Part shown: in pieces, positions 50,275 to 59,567 of the stretch
Numbering within the stretch: position 1 is the first letter of the stretch
Layout of the letters: the number at the start of each line of letters is the position of its first letter
Assembly: GCA_963726975.1 (NCBI GenBank)
Contig: CAVSEK010000010.1
Location: 62,001-126,000, forward strand
Origin: CAVSEK01 sp963726975
Lineage (GTDB): Bacteria; Actinomycetota; Actinomycetes; Mycobacteriales; SCTD01
Reading direction: 5' to 3'
Length of the DNA stretch: 64,000 nucleotides
Program-made: the position numbers and the translations under genes
Notes under the pieces: generated by a model
Seen by the model: the letters and a program-made list of their open reading frames with translations, nothing else
Database searches by the model: none
Told to the model about the DNA's origin: nothing

Positions 50275-51485
50275 CGCAGGATGCCGGTGTGGCCGAGCGA
50301 GTAGCGGCCGGGCTGGGGCCAGACCGCCAGGCCGTGCGGCTCGCGGCCGACCGGGATGCGCGTGAGCAGGTGCCCGGCGGTGGGGTCGCCCCCGCCGGTG
50401 TCGAAGACGTAGACCTCGCCGCTGCGCCGCCCCGACAGCCACAGCCGCGACCCGTCGGCCGACACGCCGCCCATGTCGGGGGTGCCGCCCTCGGCCGGCC
50501 AGGTCGCCACGACCTGCCGGGTCGCGAAGTCCACCACCGACACCGACCCGTCGCTGCCGCGGTGCGGGTACGGCGGCCGCGGGCTGGCGAGCATCCCGCC
50601 GCGGTTGGCGACGTACAGGTACCGGCCGTCGCGGCTCGGGTAGAGGCCGTGCGTCTCCGGCCCGGTGGGCAGGAAGCCGGTCTCGACGAGCGCGTCGCCG
50701 TCGACCTCGTGCACGCCCGCCGCGTTCATGTCCGCGACGTACCAGGTCGTGCCCGTCGGGTCGATCTTGACGTCCTGCGGGGCGGCAGGCGCGCCGGGCC
50801 GGTTGAGGTCGAGGTAGCCCAGGACCTCGCGCCGCGCGGTGTCGACCTTGACGAGCTGGCCGGAGAACTCGCAGGTGGCCAGGAAGTAGGACCCGTCGGC
50901 GGAGAAGTCGACGTGGTTGACGCCCCGGCACCGGGAGTCCAGCGGCAGGGCCGACTGCCGCGCGAAGGTGTGCGGGTCGTAGAAGTCGATCTCGCCGTGC
51001 GCCTCGGCCATGACCATCGCGGCGCTGCCGTCGGGGGTGAAGTAGAGGTTGTACGGGTCGGCCACCGGCGTGGCGGGACCGGCGACCTTGCCGGTGCGGG
51101 GGTCGATCGGGGTGAGGCTGTTGCCGCGGTTGTTGTTGACCCACAGCGTCTGCAGGTCCCACGACGGCACGACGTGCTGCGGCTCGCGGCCGACGCGCAG
51201 GGTGTCGACGACCTGCAGGCTGGCCTGGTCGATGACGGTGACCGTGCCGCTGGACAGGTCGGGCACGTAGACCAGCGCGGGCTGGCCGGCCACGGCCGGG
51301 CTGAGCATGCCGGCCCGGGTGTGGGCGTAGACGTCGCCCGGACCGGGCGCCGGAGGTGCGGCGGCGGTCACCCCCGCGGGTCGCGGCGCGGCGTTGGCGC
51401 CGACCGGCCCCGTGGAGCAGCCGGCGAGCAGGCCGAGCAGGGCCAGCGCGGCGGCGAGCAGGGCGGGGCGGGCCGGGCGGGTCAC
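50271..51485 (-). CDS. YncE-like beta-propeller lipoprotein
   Basis: 404 residues. Lipobox LLGLLAGC around 18-23, then a seven-bladed propeller of YVTN/YncE type: LVYVPDLSSGTVTVID, HGLYPSRDGRYLYVANRG and similar blade strands. Substrate or partner unknown; YncE proteins bind DNA or other ligands at the surface. GTG with GGAGG seven bases upstream; the start overlaps the transporter stop. Confidence 0.88.
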   Translation of the reverse strand: MTRPARPALLAAALALLGLLAGCSTGPVGANAAPRPAGVTAAAPPAPGPGDVYAHTRAGMLSPAVAGQPALVYVPDLSSGTVTVIDQASLQVVDTLRVGREPQHVVPSWDLQTLWVNNNRGNSLTPIDPRTGKVAGPATPVADPYNLYFTPDGSAAMVMAEAHGEIDFYDPHTFARQSALPLDSRCRGVNHVDFSADGSYFLATCEFSGQLVKVDTARREVLGYLDLNRPGAPAAPQDVKIDPTGTTWYVADMNAAGVHEVDGDALVETGFLPTGPETHGLYPSRDGRYLYVANRGGMLASPRPPYPHRGSDGSVSVVDFATRQVVATWPAEGGTPDMGGVSADGSRLWLSGRRSGEVYVFDTGGGDPTAGHLLTRIPVGREPHGLAVWPQPGRYSLGHTGILR

Positions 51486-52385
51486 GGGAGGTCCTCCGGG
51501 ATCGGGACGGGCAGCGGCCCGACGGTAGGCGTCCGCAGCGACAGGCCGAGCACGCCGCCCACGGCGAGGACCAGCCCGGCGGCCTCGCCGAGCCTCGCGG
51601 CCGGGCCGCCCGCCAGGCCCTCGCCGAGCGCCAGCGCGCCCAGGGCGACCGCGACGAGCGGCTCGAGCACCGACAGCCCCGGCAGGCTCTCCACGAGCGG
51701 GCCCGCCGCGAAGGCCTCCTGGGTGAGCGCCAGGGCGCTGCCGCCGAGCACGAGCAGGGCGTACGGCGCCCAGCTGCCGGGCAGCGCGGCGAGCGGGGTG
51801 CTCACGACCTGCTTGAGCAGCGGCGCGGCGACGCCCAGGCCGGCGCCGGCGGCGGTGCCGAGCGCGGCGGCCGGGTGCGGCGCCCCGGCCCGGCGCAGCG
51901 CGAGCGCGAGCGCGAGCAGCGCCAGCGCGCCCGCCGTGGCGAGGGGGAGCGCGGGCCCGGAGGACCGGCCCGGCCCGGCGGCGGGCGCGGCCGCGACGAG
52001 GAAGAGCGCGAGGCCGAGCGCGGCGGCCCCCGCGGCCAGCCACTGCCCGCGCGACGGGCGGGCGCCGGTCGCGGCGCCCAGGACGAGCGCGAGCACCAGC
52101 CCGGTGGCGAGCAGCGGCTGCACGAGCGCCACGGGCGCGACCCGCAGGGCCAGCGCCTGCAGGACCAGCCCGGCGCCGCCCAGGACCGCTCCGGCGAGCC
52201 AGGCCGGACGGGCGGCGAGCCGGCCGAGCAGCCGGAGCGGGCCTGCTGCCCCTGCTGCGCCCTGCCGCCCCTGCTGGCCCGGCGGCCACCTCCCGGGTAG
52301 CCGCGCCGTGCTGCAGCACCGACGACCCGGCGAAGCCGAGCGCGGCGAGCAGCCCCAGCACCGTGCCCGCGAGCGTGCCGCTCAG
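51482..52385 (-). CDS. EamA/DMT-type transporter (frameshift)
   Basis: Ten-helix drug/metabolite transporter-like membrane protein. The N-terminal part (GTVLGLLAALGFAGSSVLQHGA) and the rest (GPLRLLGRLAARPAWLAGAV onward) lie in different frames; taking one base out of the GGG near 52277-52283 joins them (VAAGQQGRQGAAGAAGPLRL). Length 904 = 3n+1; intended product about 300 residues. The start giving the operon's usual four-base overlap is CTG at 52385 (CTGA); the next standard start is GTG 52361. May export a lipid-linked or sugar intermediate, by context only. Confidence 0.78.
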
Positions 52386-53116
52386 GCCGCCACCTGCTCG
52401 GGCCGCAGGTGGTCGTCGAGCCGCCGCACCTCCCACCCCCGCAGGCCGAGACCCGCCGCGAGCAGCGGCAGGCTCGCGGCGGTCGCCCGCCAGGAGCCCG
52501 GGGCGCTCGTGACGTCGCTGTCGTGCAGCAGCACGCAGCCGCCGTCCGCGAGGCCGTCGAGCACGGTCCGCGCGACGGCCTGCGGGCCCGCACCGCTCCA
52601 GTCGCGGCCCCACGCCGTCCACAGGACCGGTCGCAGCCCGAGGTCGCGGCAGGCGGCGAGCGTCCCGCCGGTGAGGACGCCGTACGGCGGGCGGTAGCTC
52701 GTGGGCCGCACCCCGGCGGCGGCGGTCACCGCGGCGCACGAGCGCCCCAGGTCGCGGCGCAGCGCCGCCGGCGTGCGAGCGAGGTGGTTGCGGTGCGCGT
52801 GGCCGTGCAGGGCGACCTCGTGGCCGGCCTCGACGAGCCGCCGGGCCAGCTCCGGGCGGCGCTCGACCTGCTCGCCGAGCAGGAAGAACGTCGCCGACCA
52901 CCCGAGCCCGGCGAGCACCCGCAGGACGGCCTCGGTGCCGCGCCGGTCCGGGCCGTCGTCGAAGGTCAGGGCGACGCCCCCGGGGCGGCCCACGCCGCAC
53001 AGCCCCGGCAGCGCGCGCTGCCGCCAGCGGCCCCGGGCGGTGAGCGCGGGGCCGGCGTGCGCGGTGGCGGCGACGGCCACCCCGGCCGCGGTCCAGCCGG
53101 CCCAGCCCGCCCTCAT
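52382..53116 (-). CDS. Polysaccharide deacetylase family protein
   Basis: 244 residues. One N-terminal membrane anchor or signal segment (about 5-25), then the NodB domain: GVALTFDDGPDRRGTEAVLR (first Asp pair), HGHAHRNHLARTP (metal His pair), SYRPPYGVLTG, and VLLHDSD at the end. Removes acetyl groups from an envelope polysaccharide or peptidoglycan. ATG overlaps the glycosyltransferase stop (ATGA). Confidence 0.92.
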   Translation of the reverse strand: MRAGWAGWTAAGVAVAATAHAGPALTARGRWRQRALPGLCGVGRPGGVALTFDDGPDRRGTEAVLRVLAGLGWSATFFLLGEQVERRPELARRLVEAGHEVALHGHAHRNHLARTPAALRRDLGRSCAAVTAAAGVRPTSYRPPYGVLTGGTLAACRDLGLRPVLWTAWGRDWSGAGPQAVARTVLDGLADGGCVLLHDSDVTSAPGSWRATAASLPLLAAGLGLRGWEVRRLDDHLRPEQVAA

Positions 53117-54240
53117 GCCGCGAGCGGCCGGACGGCGGGCAGCAGCGCCCGCAGGGCGTCGACGGGGTCGCCGAGCGCGGGCACCCGCCGGGGGCGGACC
53201 ACCTGCGCCTCCAGGGCGCCCCGCAGCTCGGCGGGCGTGCGCGCCCAGGGGGCGAGGCCGGCCGCGTCGAGCACCGCCGCGTTGGCGCGGCCGTGCCCCG
53301 GGATGCAGCGGTAGCTCACGGCCGGCAGCCCGGCGACCAGCGCCTCGGTGAAGCTCAGCCCGCCGGCGTTGTGCACGAGCACGTCGCAGGCCGCCATGAG
53401 CTCGTGCACGTCGTCGCGCCAGCCCAGCGCCACCGCGCCGGGCACCTGCGCGACCTGCCGGCGCAGCGCCGCGCTGCGGCCGCAGAGCACGACGGGCACG
53501 AAGCCGGCCGCCGCCACGTCCCGCGCGCCCTCGACGACGTCGCCGAGGCCCAGGGAGCCGGCGACGAGCAGCGCGGCGCGGGCGCCGGCCCGCAGGCCCA
53601 GCGCGGCCCGGACCGCCGCCCGACGGGCCGGCGGCACGGGGGCGGCGAAGCGGGCGGGCACCAGCGGCCCGGCCTCGCGCATCGGCACGCCGTACGCCCG
53701 CTCCCCCTGCCGGGCGGTCGCCGCGGTGACGGTGAGGTGCAGGTCCACGCCGGGGTCGAGCCAGCTCGCGTGCGCGGCGGGGTCGGTGAGGTAGGTGACC
53801 ACCGGCACCGCCAGGCGACCGGTGCGGCGCAGCTCCCCCAGGCACCGGCTGGCCAGCGGGTAGGTCGACACCACCAGGTCGTACGGCCGCTCGGCGAGCC
53901 AGCCGCGCACGCCCGGCAGGGCGAGCCGGCAGACCGTGACGAGCAGGCGGGAGACCGCTCCGGGCCGCTCGAGCGCCCGGAACAGCTGCTCGAAGGCCTG
54001 CGGCACGCGGTCGACGGTCAGCCGGTAGCCGTCGCGCAGCACCCGGGGCACCGGGGCGGGCAGCACCGCCAGCAGGTCGCGCACGTCGACCTCCACCCCG
54101 GTCGCGCGCAGGCGGTCGGCGAGCTCGCGGGCGGCGCCGTCGTGGCCGGCGCCGACGCTGCCGGTGACGACGAGCACGCGGCCTCCGGCGGGGGTGCGCG
54201 GCAGCTGCGAGGGGGGCAGGACGAGGGACGAACGGGGCAC
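53113..54240 (-). CDS. Glycosyltransferase, MGDG-synthase/MurG-like (GT28 type)
   Basis: 375 residues of GT-B fold. N-terminal VLVVTGSVGAGHDGAARELADRL (partly quoted) matches the glycine-rich diacylglycerol glucosyl/galactosyltransferase entry. The C-terminal sugar-nucleotide site reads DVLVHNAGGLSFTEALVAGLPAVSYRCIPGHG (partly quoted). It probably sugar-modifies a membrane lipid. GTG with GGAGGA site. First gene of the operon, divergent from the response regulator gene. Confidence 0.87.
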   Translation of the reverse strand: MPRSSLVLPPSQLPRTPAGGRVLVVTGSVGAGHDGAARELADRLRATGVEVDVRDLLAVLPAPVPRVLRDGYRLTVDRVPQAFEQLFRALERPGAVSRLLVTVCRLALPGVRGWLAERPYDLVVSTYPLASRCLGELRRTGRLAVPVVTYLTDPAAHASWLDPGVDLHLTVTAATARQGERAYGVPMREAGPLVPARFAAPVPPARRAAVRAALGLRAGARAALLVAGSLGLGDVVEGARDVAAAGFVPVVLCGRSAALRRQVAQVPGAVALGWRDDVHELMAACDVLVHNAGGLSFTEALVAGLPAVSYRCIPGHGRANAAVLDAAGLAPWARTPAELRGALEAQVVRPRRVPALGDPVDALRALLPAVRPLAA

Positions 54241-54368
54241 GGGTCCTCCTTCGGACCTGCCCACCGTGCGGGGCCGGCGCTGAAGCCCGCCTGAGCCGGC
54301 GCTGAACGCCACGTGAACCCGCGGCCGCGGGGGGCGACGGACGGCGCTGCGTGGCGGACACTGGGACC

Positions 54369-55037
54369 ATGACGGTCCTGGACGAGCCGCGCGTGCTGGT
54401 GGTGGAGGACGACGCCTCGCTGCGCGCGGTGCTCGCGCGCGGGCTGCGCGAGGAGGGCTTCGACGTCGTGACCGCCCGCGACGGCGGCGCCGCCCTCGGG
54501 CTGGCCGCCGAGGGGCTGGCCGCGGTCGTGCTCGACATCGGGCTGCCCGACACCGACGGCCGCGACCTGTGCCAGGCGCTGCGGGCCCGCGGGATCGACG
54601 CGCCGGTGCTGTTCCTCACCGCCCACGACCGGCTCACCGACCGGCTGTCGGGCTTCGCCGCCGGCGGCGACGACTACCTCGTCAAGCCCTTCCACCTGTC
54701 CGAGCTCACGGCCCGGCTGCGGGCGCTGCTCAAGCGCGCCACCCACGACCTGCCGCCGGCCCCGGTGCACCTGGACCCGGGCACGCACGCGCTGGTCGGC
54801 CCCGACGGCAGCACGGCGCTCACCCCGACCGAGTACCGCCTGCTCGGGGCGCTCGTCGCCGCGCCCGGACGGGTCCTCCGACGCCGCGAGCTGGTCCGGG
54901 CCGGCTGGGCCGACGGCTCGCACGTCAACGAGAACACGCTCGACCAGTACGTCGCCCGGCTGCGCCGCAAGCTCGGCGAGGTCGGCTCGCCGGAGACGAT
55001 CGCGACCGCCCGCGGCGTCGGCTACCGCTACGCGTGA
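54369..55037 (+). CDS. OmpR-family response regulator
   Basis: 222 residues. Receiver domain with VLVVEDDASLR (acidic pair), VVLDIGLPDTDG (phosphoacceptor Asp at about 58) and DDYLVKPF (Lys); winged-helix output domain from about 130 with LTPTEYRLLGALV and VARLRRKLG. ATG 54369 with GACACT six bases upstream. Partner of the kinase 10 bases downstream; divergent from the glycosyltransferase operon, a likely target. Confidence 0.95.
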   Translation: MTVLDEPRVLVVEDDASLRAVLARGLREEGFDVVTARDGGAALGLAAEGLAAVVLDIGLPDTDGRDLCQALRARGIDAPVLFLTAHDRLTDRLSGFAAGGDDYLVKPFHLSELTARLRALLKRATHDLPPAPVHLDPGTHALVGPDGSTALTPTEYRLLGALVAAPGRVLRRRELVRAGWADGSHVNENTLDQYVARLRRKLGEVGSPETIATARGVGYRYA

Positions 55038-55047
55038 TCCCGCCGGC

Positions 55048-56373
55048 ATGAGGCTGCCCGCACCGGCGAGCCTGCGCGAGCGGCTGGCCCTGGCCGCCGT
55101 GCTCGTCGCGGCGGGCGCGATGGCCGTGCTGACGGTCGGCTTCAACGTGGTGCTGTCGCAGCAGCTGCGGGCCGACGCGGGCGACCTGCTGCGGTCGCGG
55201 GCGCAGGCGGCGGCGGCCGGGCTGGAGGTCGGCGCGGCCGGGGTGAGCGTGCGCGACCCCTCCGAGGAGACCCGCGTCGCGCCCGGGACCTGGGTCTTCT
55301 CCGGCGACAGCGCGCTCGTGCGCCCCCGGGCCGAGCCGGAGGAGGAGCGCCGGGTCGCCGCCCTGGTCGGTCGCGGGACGCGCACCCTGGACACCGCCGA
55401 GCCCGAGGCGGTGCGCTACTACGCCCTGCCGGTGCCCTCGGCCGCCGCGCAGGTCGGCACCGTCGTCACGAGCCTGAGCCTGGACCCGTACGAGCGGGCG
55501 CGCGACCTCGCCCTGCTGGCCTCCGGCGCCCTGGCGCTCGTCGTGCTCGTCGGGGCGTACGGCCTGAGCCGCACGCTCATCGGGCGGGCCCTCGCGCCGG
55601 TCGCCGAGATGACCGAGCAGGCCGACCGGTGGAGCGCGACCGACCTCGACCGCCGCTTCGGCGACGGCGCGCGGCCGCTGGAGCTCGCCGCGCTCGCCCG
55701 CACCCTCGACGCGGTGCTCGACCGGCTGTCGGCGGTGCTGCGCCACGAGCAGCAGCTGTCGGCGGAGCTGTCGCACGAGCTGCGCACCCCCCTCACGGCG
55801 ATCGTCGCGGAGGTCGAGCTGCTCGGCAGCCGGCCGCGCAGCGCGCAGGAGCTCACCGAGGGCCACACCGCGGTGCTCGCCGCCGCCGAGCGGATGCGCG
55901 GCGTGCTCGAGAGCCTGCTCACCGCCGCGCGCGCGAGCACCTCCGGGGCGCCCGGGCGCTGCGTCGTGCAGGAGGCCGTCGCCACCGCCGTCCGCTCGGT
56001 CGCGCCGCCGGACGGCGCCGTGCGCACCACGGCGCCCGGCCGGGCGCTCGCCGCCGGCGTCGACCACGCCCTGCTCGAGCGCGCGCTCGCCCCCGTGCTC
56101 GACAACGCCCTGCGCTACCGACGCGCGCTCGTGCAGGTGGTCGTGGAGCAGGGACCGCACGGTCCGCGCGTGAGCGTGCAGGACGACGGGCCGGGCGTCG
56201 ACCCGGCCCTGGCCGAGACGCTCTTCGAACCAGGCGTGCGCGAGCCGTCCGGCGAGGGCTCCGGCCTGGGGCTGGCGCTCGCCCGTCGGCTCGTGCGGGC
56301 CGGCGGCGGCGAGCTGTCGCTCGTGCCGTCGACCTCCGGCGCGCGCTTCGAGGTCGTGCTGCCGGAGGCCTGA
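55048..56373 (+). CDS. Sensor histidine kinase
   Basis: 441 residues. Membrane helix at about 15-37, an extracytoplasmic sensor region to about 150, second helix at about 152-172, HAMP linker, then the H box LSAELSHELRTPLTA (His about 249), N box LDNALRYRRALV (partly degenerate), G1 VQDDGPGVD and G2 GEGSGLGLALARRL. It should sense an envelope signal and phosphorylate the upstream regulator. Confidence 0.95.
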   Translation: MRLPAPASLRERLALAAVLVAAGAMAVLTVGFNVVLSQQLRADAGDLLRSRAQAAAAGLEVGAAGVSVRDPSEETRVAPGTWVFSGDSALVRPRAEPEEERRVAALVGRGTRTLDTAEPEAVRYYALPVPSAAAQVGTVVTSLSLDPYERARDLALLASGALALVVLVGAYGLSRTLIGRALAPVAEMTEQADRWSATDLDRRFGDGARPLELAALARTLDAVLDRLSAVLRHEQQLSAELSHELRTPLTAIVAEVELLGSRPRSAQELTEGHTAVLAAAERMRGVLESLLTAARASTSGAPGRCVVQEAVATAVRSVAPPDGAVRTTAPGRALAAGVDHALLERALAPVLDNALRYRRALVQVVVEQGPHGPRVSVQDDGPGVDPALAETLFEPGVREPSGEGSGLGLALARRLVRAGGGELSLVPSTSGARFEVVLPEA

Positions 56374-56428
56374 GCGGGTACTGCCGGAGGCCTGAGCGGG
56401 TGCCTGAGCGGGTGCTGCCGGAGGCCCG
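56356..56428. repeat. 22-bp tandem repeat at the kinase gene end
   Basis: The last bases of the kinase gene (GTGCTGCCGGAGGCCTGAGCGG, partly quoted as the 22-base unit) are repeated once in full at 56378, then as a 12-base piece (56400) and an 18-base piece (56412). The repeat begins in the coding region and reaches the stop of the convergent gene. Confidence 0.75.
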
Positions 56429-57691
56429 CTAGCCGACGTACTCCCAGTGCCACGGCTCCTGGCGCGAGCCGCCCGGCTCGGCCCAGGAGGGGTGCACCCA
56501 GCCGTACGCCGGGGCGTTGGCCTTCATCCACAGGTAGGCGCTGGTGCCGTAGCTCTGCACGCCCCCGCACAGGTCGACCGCGACGCCCCAGCCGTGGTTG
56601 CTCGTGCCGGGCACGGCCGCGAGGGACGGCTTCTCGGCGTAGAGCCGGACCTGCTCGGAGTAGCTGCGGTAGGAGTCGGTGACGCAGACGGGGACCCCGC
56701 GCGCCGCCTTGGCCGCGTCGGTGAGCCGGTTGAAGGCGGCCGCCGCGTCGGCCCGCAGCAGGTGGCCCGGGGCGTACGACAGGGGGCACAGCGCGCTGGC
56801 CGGGATCGCCCCGTTGGCGTAGCCGCCGGTCGAGCGGCCGGCGCACGAGCCGGTCGCCGGGGAGGCCGCGCGGCGGGGGGCGGGCGGGGCGGGAGCCGGG
56901 CGGGCGGCCCGGGCCTTGGCGGCGGCCGCGGCGGCCGCGGCCTCGGCGGCCCGGCGGGCGGCCTCGGCCCGGCGGGCGACCTCGGCCTCGCGGGCCGCGA
57001 TCTGGTCGGCCCGCTGCGCGCTGAGCCGGTCGAGCTCGCCGGCGGCGGAGGTCAGGGCGGCGTCGGTCCGGCGGGCGAGCGCCTGGAGGGCGTCGAGCTG
57101 GGCGGCGAGGTCGCGCTCCTCGGCGGCCGCGCCGTCGCGCAGCGCCTCGGCCTCGCGGCGGGCCCCGGCAGCGGCGCGGTTGGCCTCCTGGGCGGAGGCG
57201 AGCGCGTCCTGGGTGCTGCCGCGGACCTGGCCGAGGTCGGCGTCGGCGCGCAGGGCCTGGGTCAGCCCGGCGGCGCCGCTCCCGGCCTTGAGCAGCAGCG
57301 GTACGCCGGCCGGGCTGCGGTAGTCGGCGGACACCAGGCCGGCCAGCACGCCGCGGCGCGCGGCAGCGGCCTGCTCGGCGAGGTCGGCGGCGGCCTGCGC
57401 CTGCCCGGCCTGCTGCTGCGCGGCGGCCAGCCGGGCGGTGCCCTCCTGCCAGCGGGCGGTGCCCTCGGTGAGGCGGCCGGCGACCCCGGCGACCTGCGAG
57501 GTGACCGCGTCGACGCGGGACTGCGCGGCGGCGACGTCCTGCTCCGTGACCGTGACCGCGGGCAGCGGCGCCTCCGCGGAGGCGGGCGTCGTCGCGCCGC
57601 CGGCCAGCACGGCCAGGGCGGTGAGGACGGCGACCCCGGCGACCCGGGCGGTGCGGGGGACAGTGCTGCGGGCGAGGGGGCGTCGGCGCAC
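56429..57691 (-). CDS. Secreted M15-family peptidase with coiled coil (VanY-like)
   Basis: 420 residues. Signal peptide (about 1-38), a long helical coiled coil (about 45-270) of the kind found in RipA and NlpC/P60 actinobacterial cell-wall hydrolases, an Ala/Pro linker, then a D-Ala-D-Ala carboxypeptidase domain: TDSYRSYSEQVRLY, SNHGWGVAVDL (Zn His and Asp) and EPWHWEYVG (Zn His). Trims peptidoglycan peptides. GTG with GAGGAG nine bases upstream. Confidence 0.9.
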   Translation of the reverse strand: MRRRPLARSTVPRTARVAGVAVLTALAVLAGGATTPASAEAPLPAVTVTEQDVAAAQSRVDAVTSQVAGVAGRLTEGTARWQEGTARLAAAQQQAGQAQAAADLAEQAAAARRGVLAGLVSADYRSPAGVPLLLKAGSGAAGLTQALRADADLGQVRGSTQDALASAQEANRAAAGARREAEALRDGAAAEERDLAAQLDALQALARRTDAALTSAAGELDRLSAQRADQIAAREAEVARRAEAARRAAEAAAAAAAAKARAARPAPAPPAPRRAASPATGSCAGRSTGGYANGAIPASALCPLSYAPGHLLRADAAAAFNRLTDAAKAARGVPVCVTDSYRSYSEQVRLYAEKPSLAAVPGTSNHGWGVAVDLCGGVQSYGTSAYLWMKANAPAYGWVHPSWAEPGGSRQEPWHWEYVG

Positions 57692-58011
57692 GCGCTCGGC
57701 TCCTCGGGACTCGGGGGACGGGGAGGGACGGTCGGCCGCTCGGGACCCGGACGAGGGCCGCGCCGGCGGCGCTGCTGGGGGGTGCCTCGGCCGGCGGGCA
57801 CGCCGACCTGAGCCCGGTGTCCGACTCGGGCGCGTTCGTCCTACCACGGGAGGCGGCTGCGCGGTGCGGACACGCCCACACCCGGGAAGCACCGGCGGGC
57901 CCGGTTCGTTTGTCAGGGCAACCACTTGGGGAGACGCCAGACAGCGCTCCTGCCGGGCCGGCGCCCGGACGCCGCCCACCCCGTACGCCCCCACTGCCCC
58001 GAGGGACACCC
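57692..58011. other. Divergent intergenic region
   Basis: 320 bases between the M15 peptidase and the DHA2 exporter. I compared it with the c-di-AMP (ydaO) riboswitch that often precedes such peptidases in actinobacteria and did not find the conserved core. It should hold both promoters, but no box is convincing. Confidence 0.4.
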
Positions 58012-59481
58012 GTGACCAGCGCGACGACCGCGTCCGTGCCTGCCCGCCCGTCCGACGGCGAGCCCGACCCGCGGCGCTGGCTGGTGCTGGCCGTCGTCGC
58101 GACCGCCCAGCTCATGGTCGTGCTCGACGCGACGATCGTGAACATCGCGCTGCCGAGCGCCCAGCGCGACCTCGGCTTCGCCGACGTCGACCGGCAGTGG
58201 GTCGTCACGTCGTACGCCCTGTCCTTCGGCAGCCTGCTGCTGCTCGGCGGCAAGATCGGCGACCTGTGGGGCCGGCGCCGCGCCTTCCTGCTCGGCCTGG
58301 CCGGCTTCGCCATCGCCAGCGCGATCGGCGGTGCGGCCCCGACCTTCGGCGTGCTCGTCGCCGCCCGTGTGCTGCAGGGCGTCTTCGGCGCGCTGCTCGC
58401 CCCCGCGGCGCTGTCGACCCTCGCGACGACCTTCACCGACCCCGAGGAGCGCGGCAAGGCCTTCGGCGTCTTCGGCGCGGTCGCCGGCGGCGGGAGCGCG
58501 GTCGGGCTGGTGCTCGGCGGGGCGCTGACGGAGTACCTCTCGTGGCGCTGGTGCCTCTACGTCAACCTCGCCTTCGCCGGCGCGGCCGCGCTCGGCGCCG
58601 TCAAGGTCCTGCAGCGCAACACCGCCGACCACCGGCCGCGCCTGGACCTGCCGGGCACGCTGCTCGCCTCCGCGGGCCTGTTCTGCGTCGTCTTCGGGTT
58701 CGCGCGCGCCGCGACCGACGGCTGGGGCGACCCCGGCACCGTCGGCCTGCTGGTCGGCGGGGTCGGGCTGCTCGTCGCCTTCGTGCTCGTGCAGCGCCGG
58801 GTCGCGGCGCCGCTGCTGCCGCTGCGCGTCGTCACCGACCGGGTCCGCGGCACCTGCTACGCCGCCGTCGGGCTGTCCGCCGTGGCGATCTTCGGCGTCT
58901 TCCTCTTCCTCACCTTCTACCTCCAGACGGTGCACGGCTTCTCGCCGGTCGTCAGCGGGCTGGCGTTCCTGCCGCTGACCGCGGGCATCATCACCTCGTC
59001 GACGTCGTCGAACGTCCTGCTGCTGCCCCGCGTCGGCCCGCGGCCGCTGGTGGGCACCGGCATGGTGCTCGGCGCGACCGGGATGTTCCTGCTGTCCCGG
59101 CTCACGCCCACGAGCTCGTACGCCGGGGGCGTCCTGCCCTCGCTCGTCGTCCTCGGGCTCGGCTTCGGCCTGATCTTCGCGCCGGCGATCAGCAGCGCGA
59201 CCTACGGCGTCGCCCCGCGCGACGCCGGTGTCGCCTCGGCGATGGTCAACACCATGCAGCAGGTCGGCGGGTCGGTCGGCACCGCGCTGCTGTCGACGGT
59301 CGCCGCGCACGCCGCCGCGTCGTACGCCAGCAGCGGCCGGGTCAGCGGGCCGGCCGCGGCCGTGCAGAGCGCGGTGCACGGCTACACGACCGCCTTCACG
59401 CTCTCCGGGATCGTCTTCTGCGTCGGCGCCGCCCTGACGATCTCCCTGCTGCCGTCGGGCGTGCTCAAGACCGCGCACTGA
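58012..59481 (+). CDS. MFS exporter, DHA2 (EmrB/QacA) family
   Basis: 489 residues, about fourteen membrane helices. Motif A is GGKIGDLWGRRRAFLLG, motif D1-like LDATIVNIALPSAQRDLG in helix 1, and motif C region GLVLGGALTEYLSWRW. Proton-driven drug or metabolite exporter. GTG 58012 chosen; a longer frame upstream has no membrane or family match. Stands alone upstream of the copper genes, though 86 bases away. Confidence 0.92.
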   Translation: MTSATTASVPARPSDGEPDPRRWLVLAVVATAQLMVVLDATIVNIALPSAQRDLGFADVDRQWVVTSYALSFGSLLLLGGKIGDLWGRRRAFLLGLAGFAIASAIGGAAPTFGVLVAARVLQGVFGALLAPAALSTLATTFTDPEERGKAFGVFGAVAGGGSAVGLVLGGALTEYLSWRWCLYVNLAFAGAAALGAVKVLQRNTADHRPRLDLPGTLLASAGLFCVVFGFARAATDGWGDPGTVGLLVGGVGLLVAFVLVQRRVAAPLLPLRVVTDRVRGTCYAAVGLSAVAIFGVFLFLTFYLQTVHGFSPVVSGLAFLPLTAGIITSSTSSNVLLLPRVGPRPLVGTGMVLGATGMFLLSRLTPTSSYAGGVLPSLVVLGLGFGLIFAPAISSATYGVAPRDAGVASAMVNTMQQVGGSVGTALLSTVAAHAAASYASSGRVSGPAAAVQSAVHGYTTAFTLSGIVFCVGAALTISLLPSGVLKTAH

Positions 59482-59542
59482 TCCCGGGGCGCACGTACGC
59501 CTCGTCCCGGGGGTCGCGCACCCCGGTGGTCGGTGTGAGGGG

Positions 59543-59557
59543 TACCCCCCAGGGGTA
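59543..59557. promoter_or_regulatory. CsoR operator
   Basis: TACCCC-CCA-GGGGTA, a palindrome of the GTACCCC...GGGGTAT type bound by CsoR repressors. It lies over the spacer and the left end of the -10 box of csoR, so apo-CsoR would block RNA polymerase and Cu(I) would release it. Confidence 0.85.
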
Positions 59558-59561
59558 TGCT
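59556..59561 (+). promoter_or_regulatory. -10 box of csoR (leaderless)
   Basis: TATGCT, six bases before the GTG at 59568. Confidence 0.6.
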
Positions 59562-59567
59562 GACCTC

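Noticed and set aside
57692..58011. c-di-AMP (ydaO) riboswitch upstream of the M15 peptidase
   Set aside because: The region was scanned for the conserved core and only loose similarity was found.
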